NCBI GenBank assembly: GCA_009829735.1
Contig: CM020618.1
Coordinates: 6,570,882-6,634,881 of the forward strand
DNA length: 64,000 bases
Direction: 5' to 3'
Source: Pyropia yezoensis
Taxonomy: Eukaryota; Rhodophyta; Bangiophyceae; Bangiales; Bangiaceae
The notes under the pieces were generated by a model that was not told the origin of the DNA, did no database searches, and saw only the letters and a list, made by a program, of their open reading frames with translations. Positions 33,092-43,663 of this stretch are shown one piece after another; positions within the stretch are counted from its first letter, which is position 1; each line of letters begins with the position of its first letter. The translations under genes were made by a program, and so were the position numbers.

Positions 33092-34396
33092 TCAAGCCGA
33101 CGCGCCGTCCACCCACCCTCCGCCGTCGGGGGAGTCGGCACCCCCCACCCCCGTGGACTCCCCCCCCGCCCCCCCACCGCCGCCTCCTCCTCCTCCTCCT
33201 CCCCCTCCACCCCCCCCCCCCCCTTCCACCCCCGCCCCCGCTGCTTGGTCCTCCCCCACCCCCAACGCCGCCAACGCCGCCCGCAGGCCGTCGCGCTCCC
33301 CGACGAGCGCGGCGCGCACCCCCCCCCCCGCGGCGACCCCCCCCCGGAGCGCCGCGAGGCGCGCCTCCAGCCCCCCCACGGCGCCCTCCAGGCCCGCCAC
33401 GGCGGCGGCAAGGCCCGCCAGCGCCGCCCGCGCGCGCGCGCGGGACCGCGCCGCCGACGCGCGGTTGCGGATGCGGCGCTTGTGGAGCATCAGCCGCCGG
33501 GCGGCGGCGTCCATCCCCCGGCTCGCCGCTGCCGTCGTGCCGGCGGTGCAGTCGAGGAGGCCCGCCGCCGCCGCCGCGCACTCCTCTTGGCGGTGTTGGT
33601 GGCGGCGGCGGCGGACGCGCGGGGGGGGGGGGGGGGGGGGCCAGGCGCCCCCCCCGCCGCCGGGGGGGGGGGGGGGCGGCGGGGGGGGGGGCGGCCGCGC
33701 CGTTGCCAGAGGCGGGGGCGCCAGGGGGGGGGGGGGGACGGAGGTGGGCGCGGGGTGCATGCCCAGCAGCCGCACCGTCTGCGTCGTGCGGGCGGTGGTG
33801 GGTGCACCGTAGGCGCCGCCGCCACCACCGCCACCGCCCCCACCACCCCCACCACCGTCGCCACCACCGCCGCGGTTGCCGGCGACAAGGACGCCGCTGC
33901 CGACGCTGCCGCCGCCCACACGCCCGCCCCCTTCCGCGACGCCATACCCCCGGCCACCGCGGGGGCCACCGCCGCCCCTCCCCGCCCCCACGTGCGGCGC
34001 GGAGAGGACGGTGGTGGACGATGGCGGCGTCGGCGGGCGTGGCAGGATGGGCGAACCCCCGACGGGCCGCGCCGCCGCCGCCGACGCTGCCGCCGCCGCC
34101 GCCAGGGGCCGCCTGGGCCGCCGCGCCACCGGCACCACCGCCGGTGGCGGCGGCGGCAGCGGCGGCGACGACACCGAGGCGGCGGCCGCGGCCGCCGTCG
34201 CGGCCGTCGTCGTGGCGGCCGTCGCGGCCACCCCTCCCCCACCCGCGGCCGGCCGCGGGGACACCCCCGGCGGGCAGGGCGCGGGCAGTGCCTGTGGGGG
34301 CACCGGCAGAGGCGGCGGGGAGTGGCGGCCGGTGGCGGGGGCGGGGTCGCCAGGGGCGGGGGGGGGAGGGGGGGGGCGCGGTAAGAGGGGCGCCAT
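33092..34396 (-). CDS. bZIP transcription factor
   Basis: Single exon, 434 residues from the ATG at 34396 (GACGCCATGGCG). The frame is open upstream, but this is the first ATG with a good context. Residues 1-290 are disordered Pro/Ala/Gly/Thr. At about 305-325 lies the basic region KRRIRNRASAARSRARARA with the N-x7-R signature (N of NRASAARSR), which contacts ACGT-core DNA. It continues into a leucine-zipper-like helix (LAGL, VAGLEGAVGGLEARLAALR) to about 360 and a second helical part (RAALVGERDGLRAALAAL). Some zipper positions are Ala or Val in place of Leu. The C-terminus is Gly-rich then acidic (DSPDGGG). It acts in the nucleus as a dimer; target genes are unknown. Several poly(G) runs lie inside the coding region, so its exact length should be treated with care. 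Confidence 0.77.
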   Translation of the reverse strand: MAPLLPRPPPPPPAPGDPAPATGRHSPPPLPVPPQALPAPCPPGVSPRPAAGGGGVAATAATTTAATAAAAAASVSSPPLPPPPPAVVPVARRPRRPLAAAAAASAAAARPVGGSPILPRPPTPPSSTTVLSAPHVGAGRGGGGPRGGRGYGVAEGGGRVGGGSVGSGVLVAGNRGGGGDGGGGGGGGGGGGGGAYGAPTTARTTQTVRLLGMHPAPTSVPPPPLAPPPLATARPPPPPPPPPPPGGGGGAWPPPPPPPRVRRRRHQHRQEECAAAAAGLLDCTAGTTAAASRGMDAAARRLMLHKRRIRNRASAARSRARARAALAGLAAAVAGLEGAVGGLEARLAALRGGVAAGGGVRAALVGERDGLRAALAALGVGEDQAAGAGVEGGGGGGGGGGGGGGGGGGAGGESTGVGGADSPDGGGWVDGASA

Positions 34397-35966
34397 GGCG
34401 TCCAAGAGGGGAAGAAGAAGAAGGGGGGGGGTAGGAGAAAAGGGACGAGGAGTAGGGACGGGGAGCGGGGGTGGGAGCAAGGGGCGGAGAGGGAAGGGCA
34501 GGAGCGGAGGGGGGCAAAGGAGTAGGGAACAGGGAGACACGGTTCGCCTCTCAGCCCCGTCGCAGGTCGTAGCTGTGGGGCCCCACCGGCGGTGCCAGCC
34601 GTCGCCGGCCGGCGGTCCCACCGGCGGGCGGCCAAAGGGAGGGGCGGGAAGGTCGGACGCAGCAGGCAAGCAGGCAGACAGGCGGGCGGGCGGCAGCCCG
34701 GAGTGGGCGGGTGCGTAGGGTGGGCAAGCGGGCAGCGCGGCGGGTAGAGCGGGCGGGTAGAGCGGGCAGACGGGATGCGGGGCGCCGGCGCCGGCGGGGA
34801 CGGCCGGTCGCCGGTGGGCGGGACAGCGGGGGGGGGGGGGGGGGGGGGGGCGCCGGACGGGGGCGCGCACGGCAACCGCGGGCCGCCGGGGGGGGACCCC
34901 CTCGCCGCCCTTGTTTCGCCTCCCCCGCCCGCCCACCGGCGCGGCAGTGCAACAGTGGCGCGCCAGCAACTCCCCCCCCCCCCCCTCTCCGCGACACCCG
35001 CCAGCCTCCCACCACTGCCGGCTCGGGGCCCCGCCAGTGGCGCCTGCTGATTGGATGGCTGCAAAGGGGCGAAGAAAACGCCTGTCACGCGCTTTTTCTT
35101 TTTTCCTCCACCGCGGCCTAAGCTACTGTTTCCACAGACCCTCTTTGCTTCGGCTGCAGAGGGCTTCTTCTTCTCTTCGCAACAGAAGAGTACGTAAATA
35201 CACAAGTGGACCCATGAGGGTTGTCACGCCACACTCAGCCTGATTGATTCGCCCACAAAGCACCGCTGGTCCAGATTGCGGATCCCGGTGTGTCCAACGG
35301 CTCAATGGCGCTATGTACAGTACCAGCATGCTCTGCTTACAGTCCGTTGGGCTTTACCCACTCGAACTAAAGCTCACAGAGAACAGAAGCACCGAGAAAA
35401 AAAAGAGAGAAAAAAACGCACTTACTCTCGTCGGCCTGCCTGCTCTACAAGCACGGTCCAGAGAGTGGGAATGCTATAGGGGTGGGGGACGGCCGAGAGC
35501 TCGGTTCGTTCCGCCGCCGCAGGATACCACGGCTACCCTCCAGACGAATCCCCCCCACGCCCCCGCCGCTCCACAGCTCCTACCATGGACGCCACCAGAC
35601 AGGCTGGTTACCCCCCCGCCCTCCGCTGCGGTGAGCGCCACCATGGCGCTCGCTCCCGCCGCGCGCACCCGAGCGTTCCTTGACTTCATCTCACCCAGGT
35701 TTCTGGTTTTTTGGGGGGGGAGGGCTGTGCCGCGTGAGTGGCACGGCGCATGCGGCAATAGGAGCCACAGGCGCCCCCCTTGAGTGCTCTTGCTGAGATG
35801 ACTCGGGCCCCTCCAAGCGCGCGGCGTATGACCCTGGTCATGCCGAGGTTCCACGTGCCTCATAGACGCGCCATCTGGGTGGCAAAGCAAGTGTACAGAA
35901 TATGATACGGGAATGAGCTAGACAACTGATCTCAAGTCCTGCGGTCGATCATCATAACCTCTGTTA
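34397..35966. other. bZIP promoter and LPMO 3' flank
   Basis: The first kilobase is GC-rich leader and promoter DNA with a poly(G) run near 34831-34850. From about 35050 it becomes more AT-rich, with a TGTACAGTAC element at 35314-35323 and an A-rich run near 35396-35415. No gene supported. Confidence 0.45.
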
Positions 35967-37469
35967 CTACCCGACCAGTCGCACACGGGCGTCGAGGCGC
36001 CGTCCCGTCCTTCCCCCGAACTCGACCTTGAGAGAAAACACCCTCCCCCAGATGACATCATCAGGTGGCCAGTAGTTCACCCTTTCCTCGATGTTGCCGT
36101 ACAGGTAGTAAGGAGCGGATTGCTCAACCCACACTTTCTTGCTGTCAATGTAAAACACGACTGGCCCTTTCGGTGCATCGTCGGGCGGGATGGCCCGAAT
36201 AGTCAAACGCGAGTAGTTTCCTGCTGCAACAGTCACGACCTCGTCGTGCGCGGACAGCTCCTGGACCTTCTGCCCATCTGCTACCAGCCACAGACCGCCA
36301 GATGTGTACGTGGGAAGGGGGCTTGCAGTCGGGATCGGGGCCGGGCTGCTTGCAGTCGGGGTCGGGGCCGGGCTGCTGCCATCTTCGCGGCTGCTGCCGC
36401 CGCCCACGTCATTAATGCGGATGTCTGCACACTGGTAGTACTCCTCGGGCCAGTCATTTCTGTTCGTTCCGTCCCCGCAGGTGCCTATCTGTCGCTTGTA
36501 GCCCCCTTCTCTTGGTGGTCTGCACGTGTTTTTCCACACTGGCGCGTGACGTCCCTCAAAGTATGCAGCCAGGCCCGGCGGGTTGCACGCATTGGCTGTT
36601 ACCCAGTACCAGTGAACCACACAGTGCTCGCAAGTGAGGTCAGAGGGCAAGCGAAAAACCGCGCCGCCGTCCACACCGCCGATGAACTGCTTCCTTTCTC
36701 GAGCGGCGGGGCAAGGAATGACGTACCGGTAGGGGTGAGCGGGGTCCACTGGAGCGCAGTCGTTTGGTCTGTCGCTCCTACAGCCACCTTGGAGACCCTC
36801 CCCAGAGGTGACCCGTTCCAGGCGCCTGCAGTGGCCGTCAGTGAAGCACGCCGTCGATATCTCCCCACCACATCGAGCTACGTCGCACACATGAAGCACC
36901 ATGAACCCGCCATGGTTCTTCACAATGTACATGGACAAGGTCAGCGTACCTCCGCGGGCGTAGGTCCGCACGATTCGGCCGCCGCCATAGTAGCGGCCGC
37001 CGCGAGTGTGGTCCCCGCCATCACCGCCCTTCTTGTGCTGTGTTTTGGAAATGGGGTCCCCACACACGCCCGCCCTCCACACAAAGCCACGCCGGGTGGG
37101 GTCAAACTTGGTCCACACCCTGCCGGGCGCCGCGGCCATTTGAGAATATTTGGCAGCCAGCGGCCGTCTTGACTTACTGCCGGCGGGAAAGTGCCGGTAT
37201 GTGTCCACTGGCGCGCCCGGAAAGCGCTTCGCCCCGCGTGCTGAGGCAATATCGCTCAGTGAACCTCGCTGTATAGGGTCCGTCATGAAACCATGGGCAG
37301 CTGCGTGGGTGACAACCACCGCAGCCACCGCCGCGGCCGCAACTACTGCCACCACCGTTCGGAGCGCGCCATCGCCTTGACGCCGCTTGATGGGGGGACG
37401 CCGCAAAACGGATGGATGCAAACGCTGTGCTACTGCACCGGAAGACAGCACAAGCGCCATGGCAGCCAT
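35967..37469 (-). CDS. AA15-like lytic polysaccharide monooxygenase with C-terminal module
   Basis: Single exon, 500 residues from the ATG at 37469 (another ATG is at 37460). A long leader with a hydrophobic core (VVAVVAAAAVAAVVVTHAAA) is predicted to be cut just before His59, giving the N-terminal HGFMTDPIQRGS typical of copper LPMOs. The second copper His is in VKNHGGFMVLHVC (about 186). Further AA15-type marks are AGVCGDPI, RYYGGGRIVRTYARGG, CEHCVVHWYWVTANACNPPG and EEYYQCADIRI, with many Cys. LPMOs oxidatively cut chitin, cellulose or related chains. A Ser/Pro/Thr linker (about 360-390) leads to a 110-residue module (VVFYIDSKKVWVEQSAPYYLYGN) that looks like a beta-sandwich, perhaps carbohydrate-binding. 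Substrate is unknown. The family call rests on the His-brace pattern. Confidence 0.82.
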   Translation of the reverse strand: MAAMALVLSSGAVAQRLHPSVLRRPPIKRRQGDGALRTVVAVVAAAAVAAVVVTHAAAHGFMTDPIQRGSLSDIASARGAKRFPGAPVDTYRHFPAGSKSRRPLAAKYSQMAAAPGRVWTKFDPTRRGFVWRAGVCGDPISKTQHKKGGDGGDHTRGGRYYGGGRIVRTYARGGTLTLSMYIVKNHGGFMVLHVCDVARCGGEISTACFTDGHCRRLERVTSGEGLQGGCRSDRPNDCAPVDPAHPYRYVIPCPAARERKQFIGGVDGGAVFRLPSDLTCEHCVVHWYWVTANACNPPGLAAYFEGRHAPVWKNTCRPPREGGYKRQIGTCGDGTNRNDWPEEYYQCADIRINDVGGGSSREDGSSPAPTPTASSPAPIPTASPLPTYTSGGLWLVADGQKVQELSAHDEVVTVAAGNYSRLTIRAIPPDDAPKGPVVFYIDSKKVWVEQSAPYYLYGNIEERVNYWPPDDVIWGRVFSLKVEFGGRTGRRLDARVRLVG

Positions 37470-38187
37470 CAGCACGGGGCTGACGCGAGTAGGATTGAGG
37501 TAGCTTGAGTCCGCGACCTGGCTACAGGTTGCAGAGGGCAGATGCTTTGTGCTACATAAATTTATCGTCTTGTTGCCACAAACGTGTCTGGAGGAAACGC
37601 CTGAGCAGTAGCCGTCGGCAACGAGCGGTGGAGGTATGGCAACAGCGAGGGAGAAGGAGGGTGCTGTCGGAGAGTGAGGGTACGCGAACTACGCAGTCTG
37701 CACCGCGTGCGGGAGACTTAAATAGAGCAAACTGTAAAACACACCTCTGTCTTTGTACGCACGTCCGCCCCCCTCAGGTGAGTGATCACCGGCGACGGGA
37801 AGCAGGCCCCAAGAACGGGATTGGGCGCCATTTTTGCGCAGCTGCCCCCCTCCATTGACGGCAGCTTGTACCGGGAATGGCCACCGCACGGGGCAGGACG
37901 GCCGGGACGTGCCACTCCCGCCAGGGGCAAGAGGTTGGCCAATGGGCTGCCCGCCACGCGTGGGTGACGCCTCGGCAAAATCAGCATCGGGCGGGCAAAC
38001 ACACTGATACATACTCGCGCACCAATCCCCGTCAAGGTTCTGAGAGTGGCAAAAATGGACAGATTGCTCGTGTGTCACATGACCATGTAATGTATGCACA
38101 GTACGCAGCGGGGCGTAGGATGAAAGGCAAAAAAAGAGCTACACGGGGATGCTTGTACCCCCTGTCGCCCCGTGTACGCCCATCTAG
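37470..38187. other. LPMO promoter region
   Basis: Moderate GC, no long homopolymers. An AT-richer patch near 37550-37575 lies about 90 bases upstream of the LPMO start. Short frames are not convincing. Confidence 0.4.
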
Positions 38188-39732
38188 TCAGTCGTACGCG
38201 GAGTAGAAAAACAAATCAACGACGCTCGCACTTCCTCGTCTCGTCAGCCTCGCCGGGAGCTCTTCCCCTCTCGTCTTCCCGCCACACCCTCCACCCCCCC
38301 ATAACGCACTACCCAAGCACCACGCGCCCGCCGCCCCCCGCGGACCCCGCCCGCCTCCCTGCGCCGACGCGTCGCCGTCGCGGCCAGCGACGCCCGTGGA
38401 CACCACAAACCCCACCGGCGGGCTCACCGGCACAGCCGCCGTCGCAACGGGACCTCGGGGGCGGTACCACAGCGGCGGCGGACGCGGCGACAGGGGCAGC
38501 CGCCGGCGCCACCACCCCCGCGGCGTCACCATTGGCGCCCCCACCCGAGGCGCCACCACCGGTGCGGCCACTGGCGCGGCCACCAGCACCGGCACGGCCG
38601 ACCGAGGCATCGTGGACGCCACCACCACCGCTCCTCCCGCCACCGACGGCGGGATTGCGCCAACGCCACCCCCCCCGTCATTGCCACCGTCCCGGCCAGG
38701 GCCGGCGGTCATCCCCCTCGCGGTCGGCGGGCCAAAAACGACGGTGCTCGCGCCGCCCCCCCCTCCCCCCCACGCCCCCCCCGCCCGCCCCCACCACCAT
38801 CGCCGAGCCACCGTCGGCGCCGCCAACCCCGTCAGCGCCCCCCCCCACCGGGCTGCCCCCCCCCAGCCCCCCCCACCGCGTCCCCCCCCCGAGTCGTCCC
38901 CGCCGGGCCCCCCGTCCCCGCCCCCCCCCGGGGTCGACCCCGCGGGCCCCCTCCCAGTCCCCCTCTGCCCTCGCTCGCCGCCTAGCCCCGCCGCCAGCGC
39001 AGCCGCGCCACCGACGCGGCCATCCCCGTCAGAGCCCTGCCCGCCGCACCCGCCGTAGCCGCTGTCGCCGTCGCCCGCGTCCCCGCCGCTGCCGCCGACG
39101 CCGCCGCCACCGCCGGCAGTGGCAAACGGCCCGCCGCCGCCGTCGCCGTCGCCGCCGCCGCCGCCCCCATTGCCCCTATTGCCAGAGCCGCGGCCGTCGC
39201 CGCCGATGCGACCGCCGCCGCCAGTCTGCCCACACCCGTGCGGCTGTCGTCAGCAGCGCCCGTCGTCGGGGCACCGGGCGGTCGGCCATCGTCGCTGTCT
39301 GTCGGTGCGCGCGCCGACGCGCCCGAAGAAGACGACGACGATGACGACGATGTCGACGACGATGAGCCGCCGCTGCCACCCGACGGCCAGCCCCGCCGTC
39401 ACCCCCCCCTCCCCACCCCCAATGACGCCCATCCCCGCCCCCTCCCCCGCCCCCGAGTTGCCGCTCCGCCCCCCCGTCCCTACATCCAACCCGCCCGGCC
39501 CGCCCCCCACAATTCCCACCGTCACCGCCGCCGCCACCGTCGCCGCCGCCTGACCCCCCGCCATCGCCGCTACCCCCGTTGCCCCCGCATGGAGGCCGCA
39601 GGCCACTTCACGCTCTGCATCAAGCGTGAGCCGACCAGGATGCAAGACACACCACTCGGTGGGGGTCCTCCACGCGGACAGACTCCGTGGCATGCAGAAC
39701 GACGACAGCCCCGGGGTTGAGGGGGTGGCCAC
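38188..39732. other. Low-complexity Pro/Ala/Asp-coding stretch, strand unclear
   Basis: On the plus strand, one frame from 38986 to 39720 reads as an Ala-rich segment leading to an acidic run (APEEDDDDDDDVDDDEPP) and Pro-rich sequence. Another frame upstream has Pro/Ala runs. On the minus strand, frames give VASTMPRSAVPVLVAAPVAA and a Ser-run segment. No start codon with a fitting frame joins the parts. It may be a disordered-protein gene with unseen introns or homopolymer errors, or simply CCG-repeat DNA. I cannot choose. Confidence 0.22.
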
Positions 39733-39993
39733 TCAGCCAGATCGATCCATCCCAGGTAGAAGAGAGGCGTGCACGCATGACACCAGGCACCAAGAGATAT
39801 CCGCGAGGCGCGGGGCTCGAGATTGAAGCGTGAATGAGTGTCTAACAGCACCTCCGGGATGCTTGGAGAAAAACTCGTTCGGCACGGTGGCTCCAGGTCG
39901 ACGAAAAGGGTAGGCGACAGACTGCATGTGCGATCTGGGCTATGCCACCTCGCCAGTCTCCACCTCCCACCTCCCTTGGCCACATCCCGTGAC

Positions 39994-42835
39994 TCACCGC
40001 CGCGCCCATATCGAGCTGCTGCGCCGCCGCCGCGGGTACTTTCTCCGCGAAGCACCCTCGCTTTCCTCGCCTTCCTCTTCGTGCTCCTCGCTGCCGTCCG
40101 ACGCCCCTCCCCCCTTACCGGCGCTGGCGCTCTCCGACGACGACGACGATGGCAAAGGCGGGGAGGAGGAAGAGGAGGATGACGACGACGAAGAGTCGCT
40201 GCCCTCGGTGAATGCGCCCCCCCTCTTGCCCTCTGCCGGTAGCAACACCATGTCGTACACCAGCCGCGCGTGGCTTTCCCGCGAGGGCGTGCCGCGGGCG
40301 CTGTCGATAGGCGCAAGAACCCGGCGGACGCCCGGCCCCCACACCTGCGATCGGTGCTTGGCGCTCTTGGGCGGAGGCCGCGGGCGGCCGCCGCGGCCGC
40401 CGCGGCCGCTGCTGGCCGGCTCAGGGAGGCATCCCACACCACCGGCGGGGATGGGCGGCGGTGGGCGAAACCGGGGGGGGGCGCCGCCGCCCGAGCGCCG
40501 CACAACAGTGGGTCGCCGGAGGGGAGGGGTGTCCTCCTTGGCTGCCGCAATGGCCGCGGTGGAAGACCTCCGGCGGGGAGGACCGGGGGTGACCGCCACT
40601 GGCGCCGCCGCCGCCGCCTGTGGGGTACGCGCGGGCGCGCCGCCGGGTGCCGCCACCGCACTCCGCGTGCCGGGCGTACGTGTCACTGCCGACGCTGCCT
40701 GGCGCGCCGGGGACGGCGTGACGGGCGCGGCCACCACCGCGCCCTCCTTGGCCGCCGCAGCCGTACCCGCCGCCGTCAGCGTGGCCGACCCTGCCGCCCG
40801 CTTTCGTGTCGCCGCCGAAGACGCCGTCGCCGCCTGTGTCCGTCCGGGCCGACCGCCCGTCACAGTGGCGGCGGCCGACGTCGACGGGGGGCGAGGGGTG
40901 GCCGCCTCCGTCGGGGCGGGCGCCGCGGCGATGGCACCACCGGCAGGGCGGGCGCTGCCAGAAGTTGGCACGGAGGCCGCCACCCGCTGCGCGCGCGCGG
41001 CGGCGACCGCGGCGACGCGCGCGCGGTGCGTCGCCGCGGCCGCTGTCGCCGCCACCTTCGCCGCCACCGCCGCCTCCGCATCAGGCGCCGCGGCGGGCGC
41101 CAACGTGGCGGGCGCCTCTGTGTCATCACCCCCCATGTCGCTGCCATCGATGGCCATTTCGTTGCTGGCGCCTCCCAGCGTCGCCGCCACCGGCGCCGCC
41201 GCGGCATGGGGCGTAGCGCCCCCCGCCGTCCCTGTCAGGGGCGCCCTGGCCTGCGACGTCGCCAGACCTGCCGTCGACACCGAGGGCGCGGTCGCCGCCG
41301 ACCCCGCTGCGCCGCCTCGCCCGGCAGGTCCCGCCACCGGTTGGACGGTTTGGCCCTGTGTCCACCACACCAATGGCGCCGGTGGCGAGTGGGCGGGCGA
41401 GGGCAGGCGGCCGGCAACCACCACGAGGGGGTCTTGCGTGGCAGGGGCAGCGGAGTTGGCTGGGGCAATCGCAGGGGCAATCGCAGGGGCCATGGCCGGG
41501 GCGGCGGCTGCGCCACGGCCGCCGCGGGCCACGCGGACGCGCTTGCGAGGCACCGCCGGGGCCCCAGAGGGGGTGGTGGACCGCGGCCGACCACGACCCC
41601 GGGCGCCGGTCGTGGCGACGGGAGCGGCGGAAGGGGCGACCGGTGCCCCGTTCCACGCTATCCCCCAGCCAGCCCCACCACCCTCGCCGGGCGTCACGAG
41701 GGGCGCGGCACCCGCCAGGGGGGGGGGTACAGCACTGTCAAAGAGCACCAACGGCCCGGCCTGCGCCGCCGCCGTCGCGGCGGTGCCCCCTCCCCCGCCC
41801 CCCACCGTCGCCCCACCGCCCATCTGCTGCACCGACACGCAAATCCGGAGCGCGCTGCCACACGTGTCAGCCGCCAGCTGCGCCGCAGACGCTAGGTGCC
41901 GCAGCGCCCGCGTCGACGGGGGCGGCAGCGGCAGCGCGGCCACGACCGCGCGCGCGCGGTCCGCGGCCGCGTCGTCAGACAAGGGGCTGGCCGCCGCAGG
42001 TGACGCCGCCGGCGACGCCGCCGGCGCACCCGACGATGCGGGTGTCCATGGCCTCGCCACTCCCACCGGTGCCGGTCGAGGGGCCGACGCGGGCGGCGTC
42101 GCCGCTGCCACGGGCGGGGCAGCCACATCGCGAGGAGACGGCGTCGCCGCGGGGGCGCGAACAACGGGCGGCCGCGGCGCGGGCGTCGTCTCCATGGACC
42201 CCGCCCCCCGCGGCCCCGAGGGGGTGGCGGCCAAGGCCGGCCCCGCCTGCCTGGGCGCCCTCGCCGTCAGCGCAGCCGTCGTCTCCTTCGCGATCGATAC
42301 CGCCGCCGGCGCCGACGCGGCAGGGGGGGCGGCCGTCACGGAAGGCGCTGGCGCTGCCGCCGCCACCGCGGCCGCTGCACGCGCGAGGGCGGGCCGAGGT
42401 GCAATCCCCGCCGCAATGCGTACAGCCGCCGTCATGAGCGAAGGCGAGGCCCGTCGTGCAGCAGGCCCAGCGGCGGCGGGGGCCGCCGCCGTCGGGGGCA
42501 GAAAGGCCGTTGGCGGTGGGGTGGCCGACGACAGCGAGGCCGTCGCCGTCGGTTGCCTTGTCGCCGTGGCGGAATGGATGACCGCCGGGGGCGCCGCGGC
42601 CGCTGACGGCACGGCGACCGCCGGAGGCGCCGCCGCCACCGACGGGGCGGCGGCGGCGGGTGCGCCGGCTGGGTGCGCCGCGACGGGCGGCGCCGCGCCC
42701 AAAGGTGCAGCGGCTGCGGACGGCCGCACCGTCACGGGCGGGGCCGCACCCACGGGAGGGACGGCCGTCGACGGCTGTGCGCCCATCGGATGTAGAGCGC
42801 TAGCCACCTCCGCCGTCGCCGCCGCCACGGTCGCT

Positions 42836-42876
<41 letters not shown>

Positions 42877-42975
42877 TGCCGGTGCCGGTGCCGGTGCCGT
42901 CGATGTCGACGTTGCCGTTGCCGTCGTTCCAGCAGGAGGTGCCGGGCCTGGCACCTGACCGCCCGCCGGCTCCAT
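39994..42975 (-). CDS. Large Ala/Pro-rich protein with an AT-hook-like motif and acidic C-terminus
   Basis: Single exon, 993 residues from the ATG at 42975. Residues 1-250 are Ala/Pro/Thr repeats. A more normal block near 335-420 includes ADRARAVVAALPLPPP and ALRHLASAAQLAADTCGSALRI. At about 455-475, GARGRGRPRSTTPSGAP followed by PRKRVRVARGG resembles an AT-hook plus a basic patch. Later, EMAIDGSDMGGDDTEAP and KAAATHRARVAAVAAARAQR-like helices appear. Near the C-terminus, SQVWGPGVRRVLAPIDSARG and ESHARLVYDMVLLPAEGKRG are non-repetitive and may be the conserved core, followed by a Ser run and an acidic SEEHEEEGEESEG tail. A nuclear chromatin-linked role is inferred. I recognise no full domain. 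The opposite strand also has a long frame, but its sequence is less protein-like. Confidence 0.6.
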
Positions 42976-43663
42976 AGGCGCGCGTGCCAGCCCGGGCCCC
43001 CTCCGTGGCGGCGCCACACAGCAAAGCAGAAGGCGGGGCGGCAGCGGGCAGTGGGGGTCACGGGGTGGGAGGAGGGGGAGGGGGAGCGGTAGGTCGCCGC
43101 GGCGGCCAGGGATACAGACGTGCCGACCTAGGACGGCGCGTCGGCGGCGGGGGTGGTGGGCGCGGGAAGCGCGTCGGCGGGAGCAACGGGACCACCGCCC
43201 TGCGGCTGGCCGCGGACGCCGCCGCACACCCTCGGCGCGCGGGTTTGGTGGTGAGGGCCGTGGGGGGGCGCGGGGACACCGTGGGTGGGGCGGGATGGGG
43301 TGACGGCCGCGGCTGAGGGCCCCCCGGGGGACGCGGTGCAGGGCAGGGGGGACGGGGTGCAGGGCGGAGGACGGGGCGGGTGGGGGGGGGTGGGCAAGGG
43401 TCGGGGGCCCGAGCGGTGCGGTGCGCGTCGGCGCCGTGTCGGTTGAGGCTCTCGACTCGTGGCCGCGGCGCACGGCGGTCACCGCGCGCGCGCGGCGGCG
43501 CCGCTTGGGGAAGACGCGGATCGCGGGAGACGCGGGATCCCGGGGCTGGCGGGAACACAAATTCTATGAGCTTGGGACACATAGATGTACTGTACGGGTA
43601 CTTTGTGCGAGTGCTGCGTACGCCGAAAGCCGACGAAAGTGTACGACCCGTTCCTCAGTGGTT
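42976..43663. other. Promoter side of the AT-hook gene
   Basis: G-rich plus-strand DNA (GGGGGAGGGGGAG-type) upstream of the minus-strand start, and a GTACTGTAC element at 43587-43595. No gene seen. Confidence 0.4.

Noticed and set aside
32244-35205. Other minus-strand long frames over the bZIP gene
   Set aside because: Only the frame ending at 33092 contains a basic region and zipper. The others are Arg/Pro shadows.
39926-42958. Plus-strand 1010-codon frame opposite the AT-hook gene
   Set aside because: It is the antisense of a GC-rich coding frame and is again Ala/Gly-rich. The minus strand has the better ATG, an AT-hook-like motif, and Ser-rich and acidic tails.
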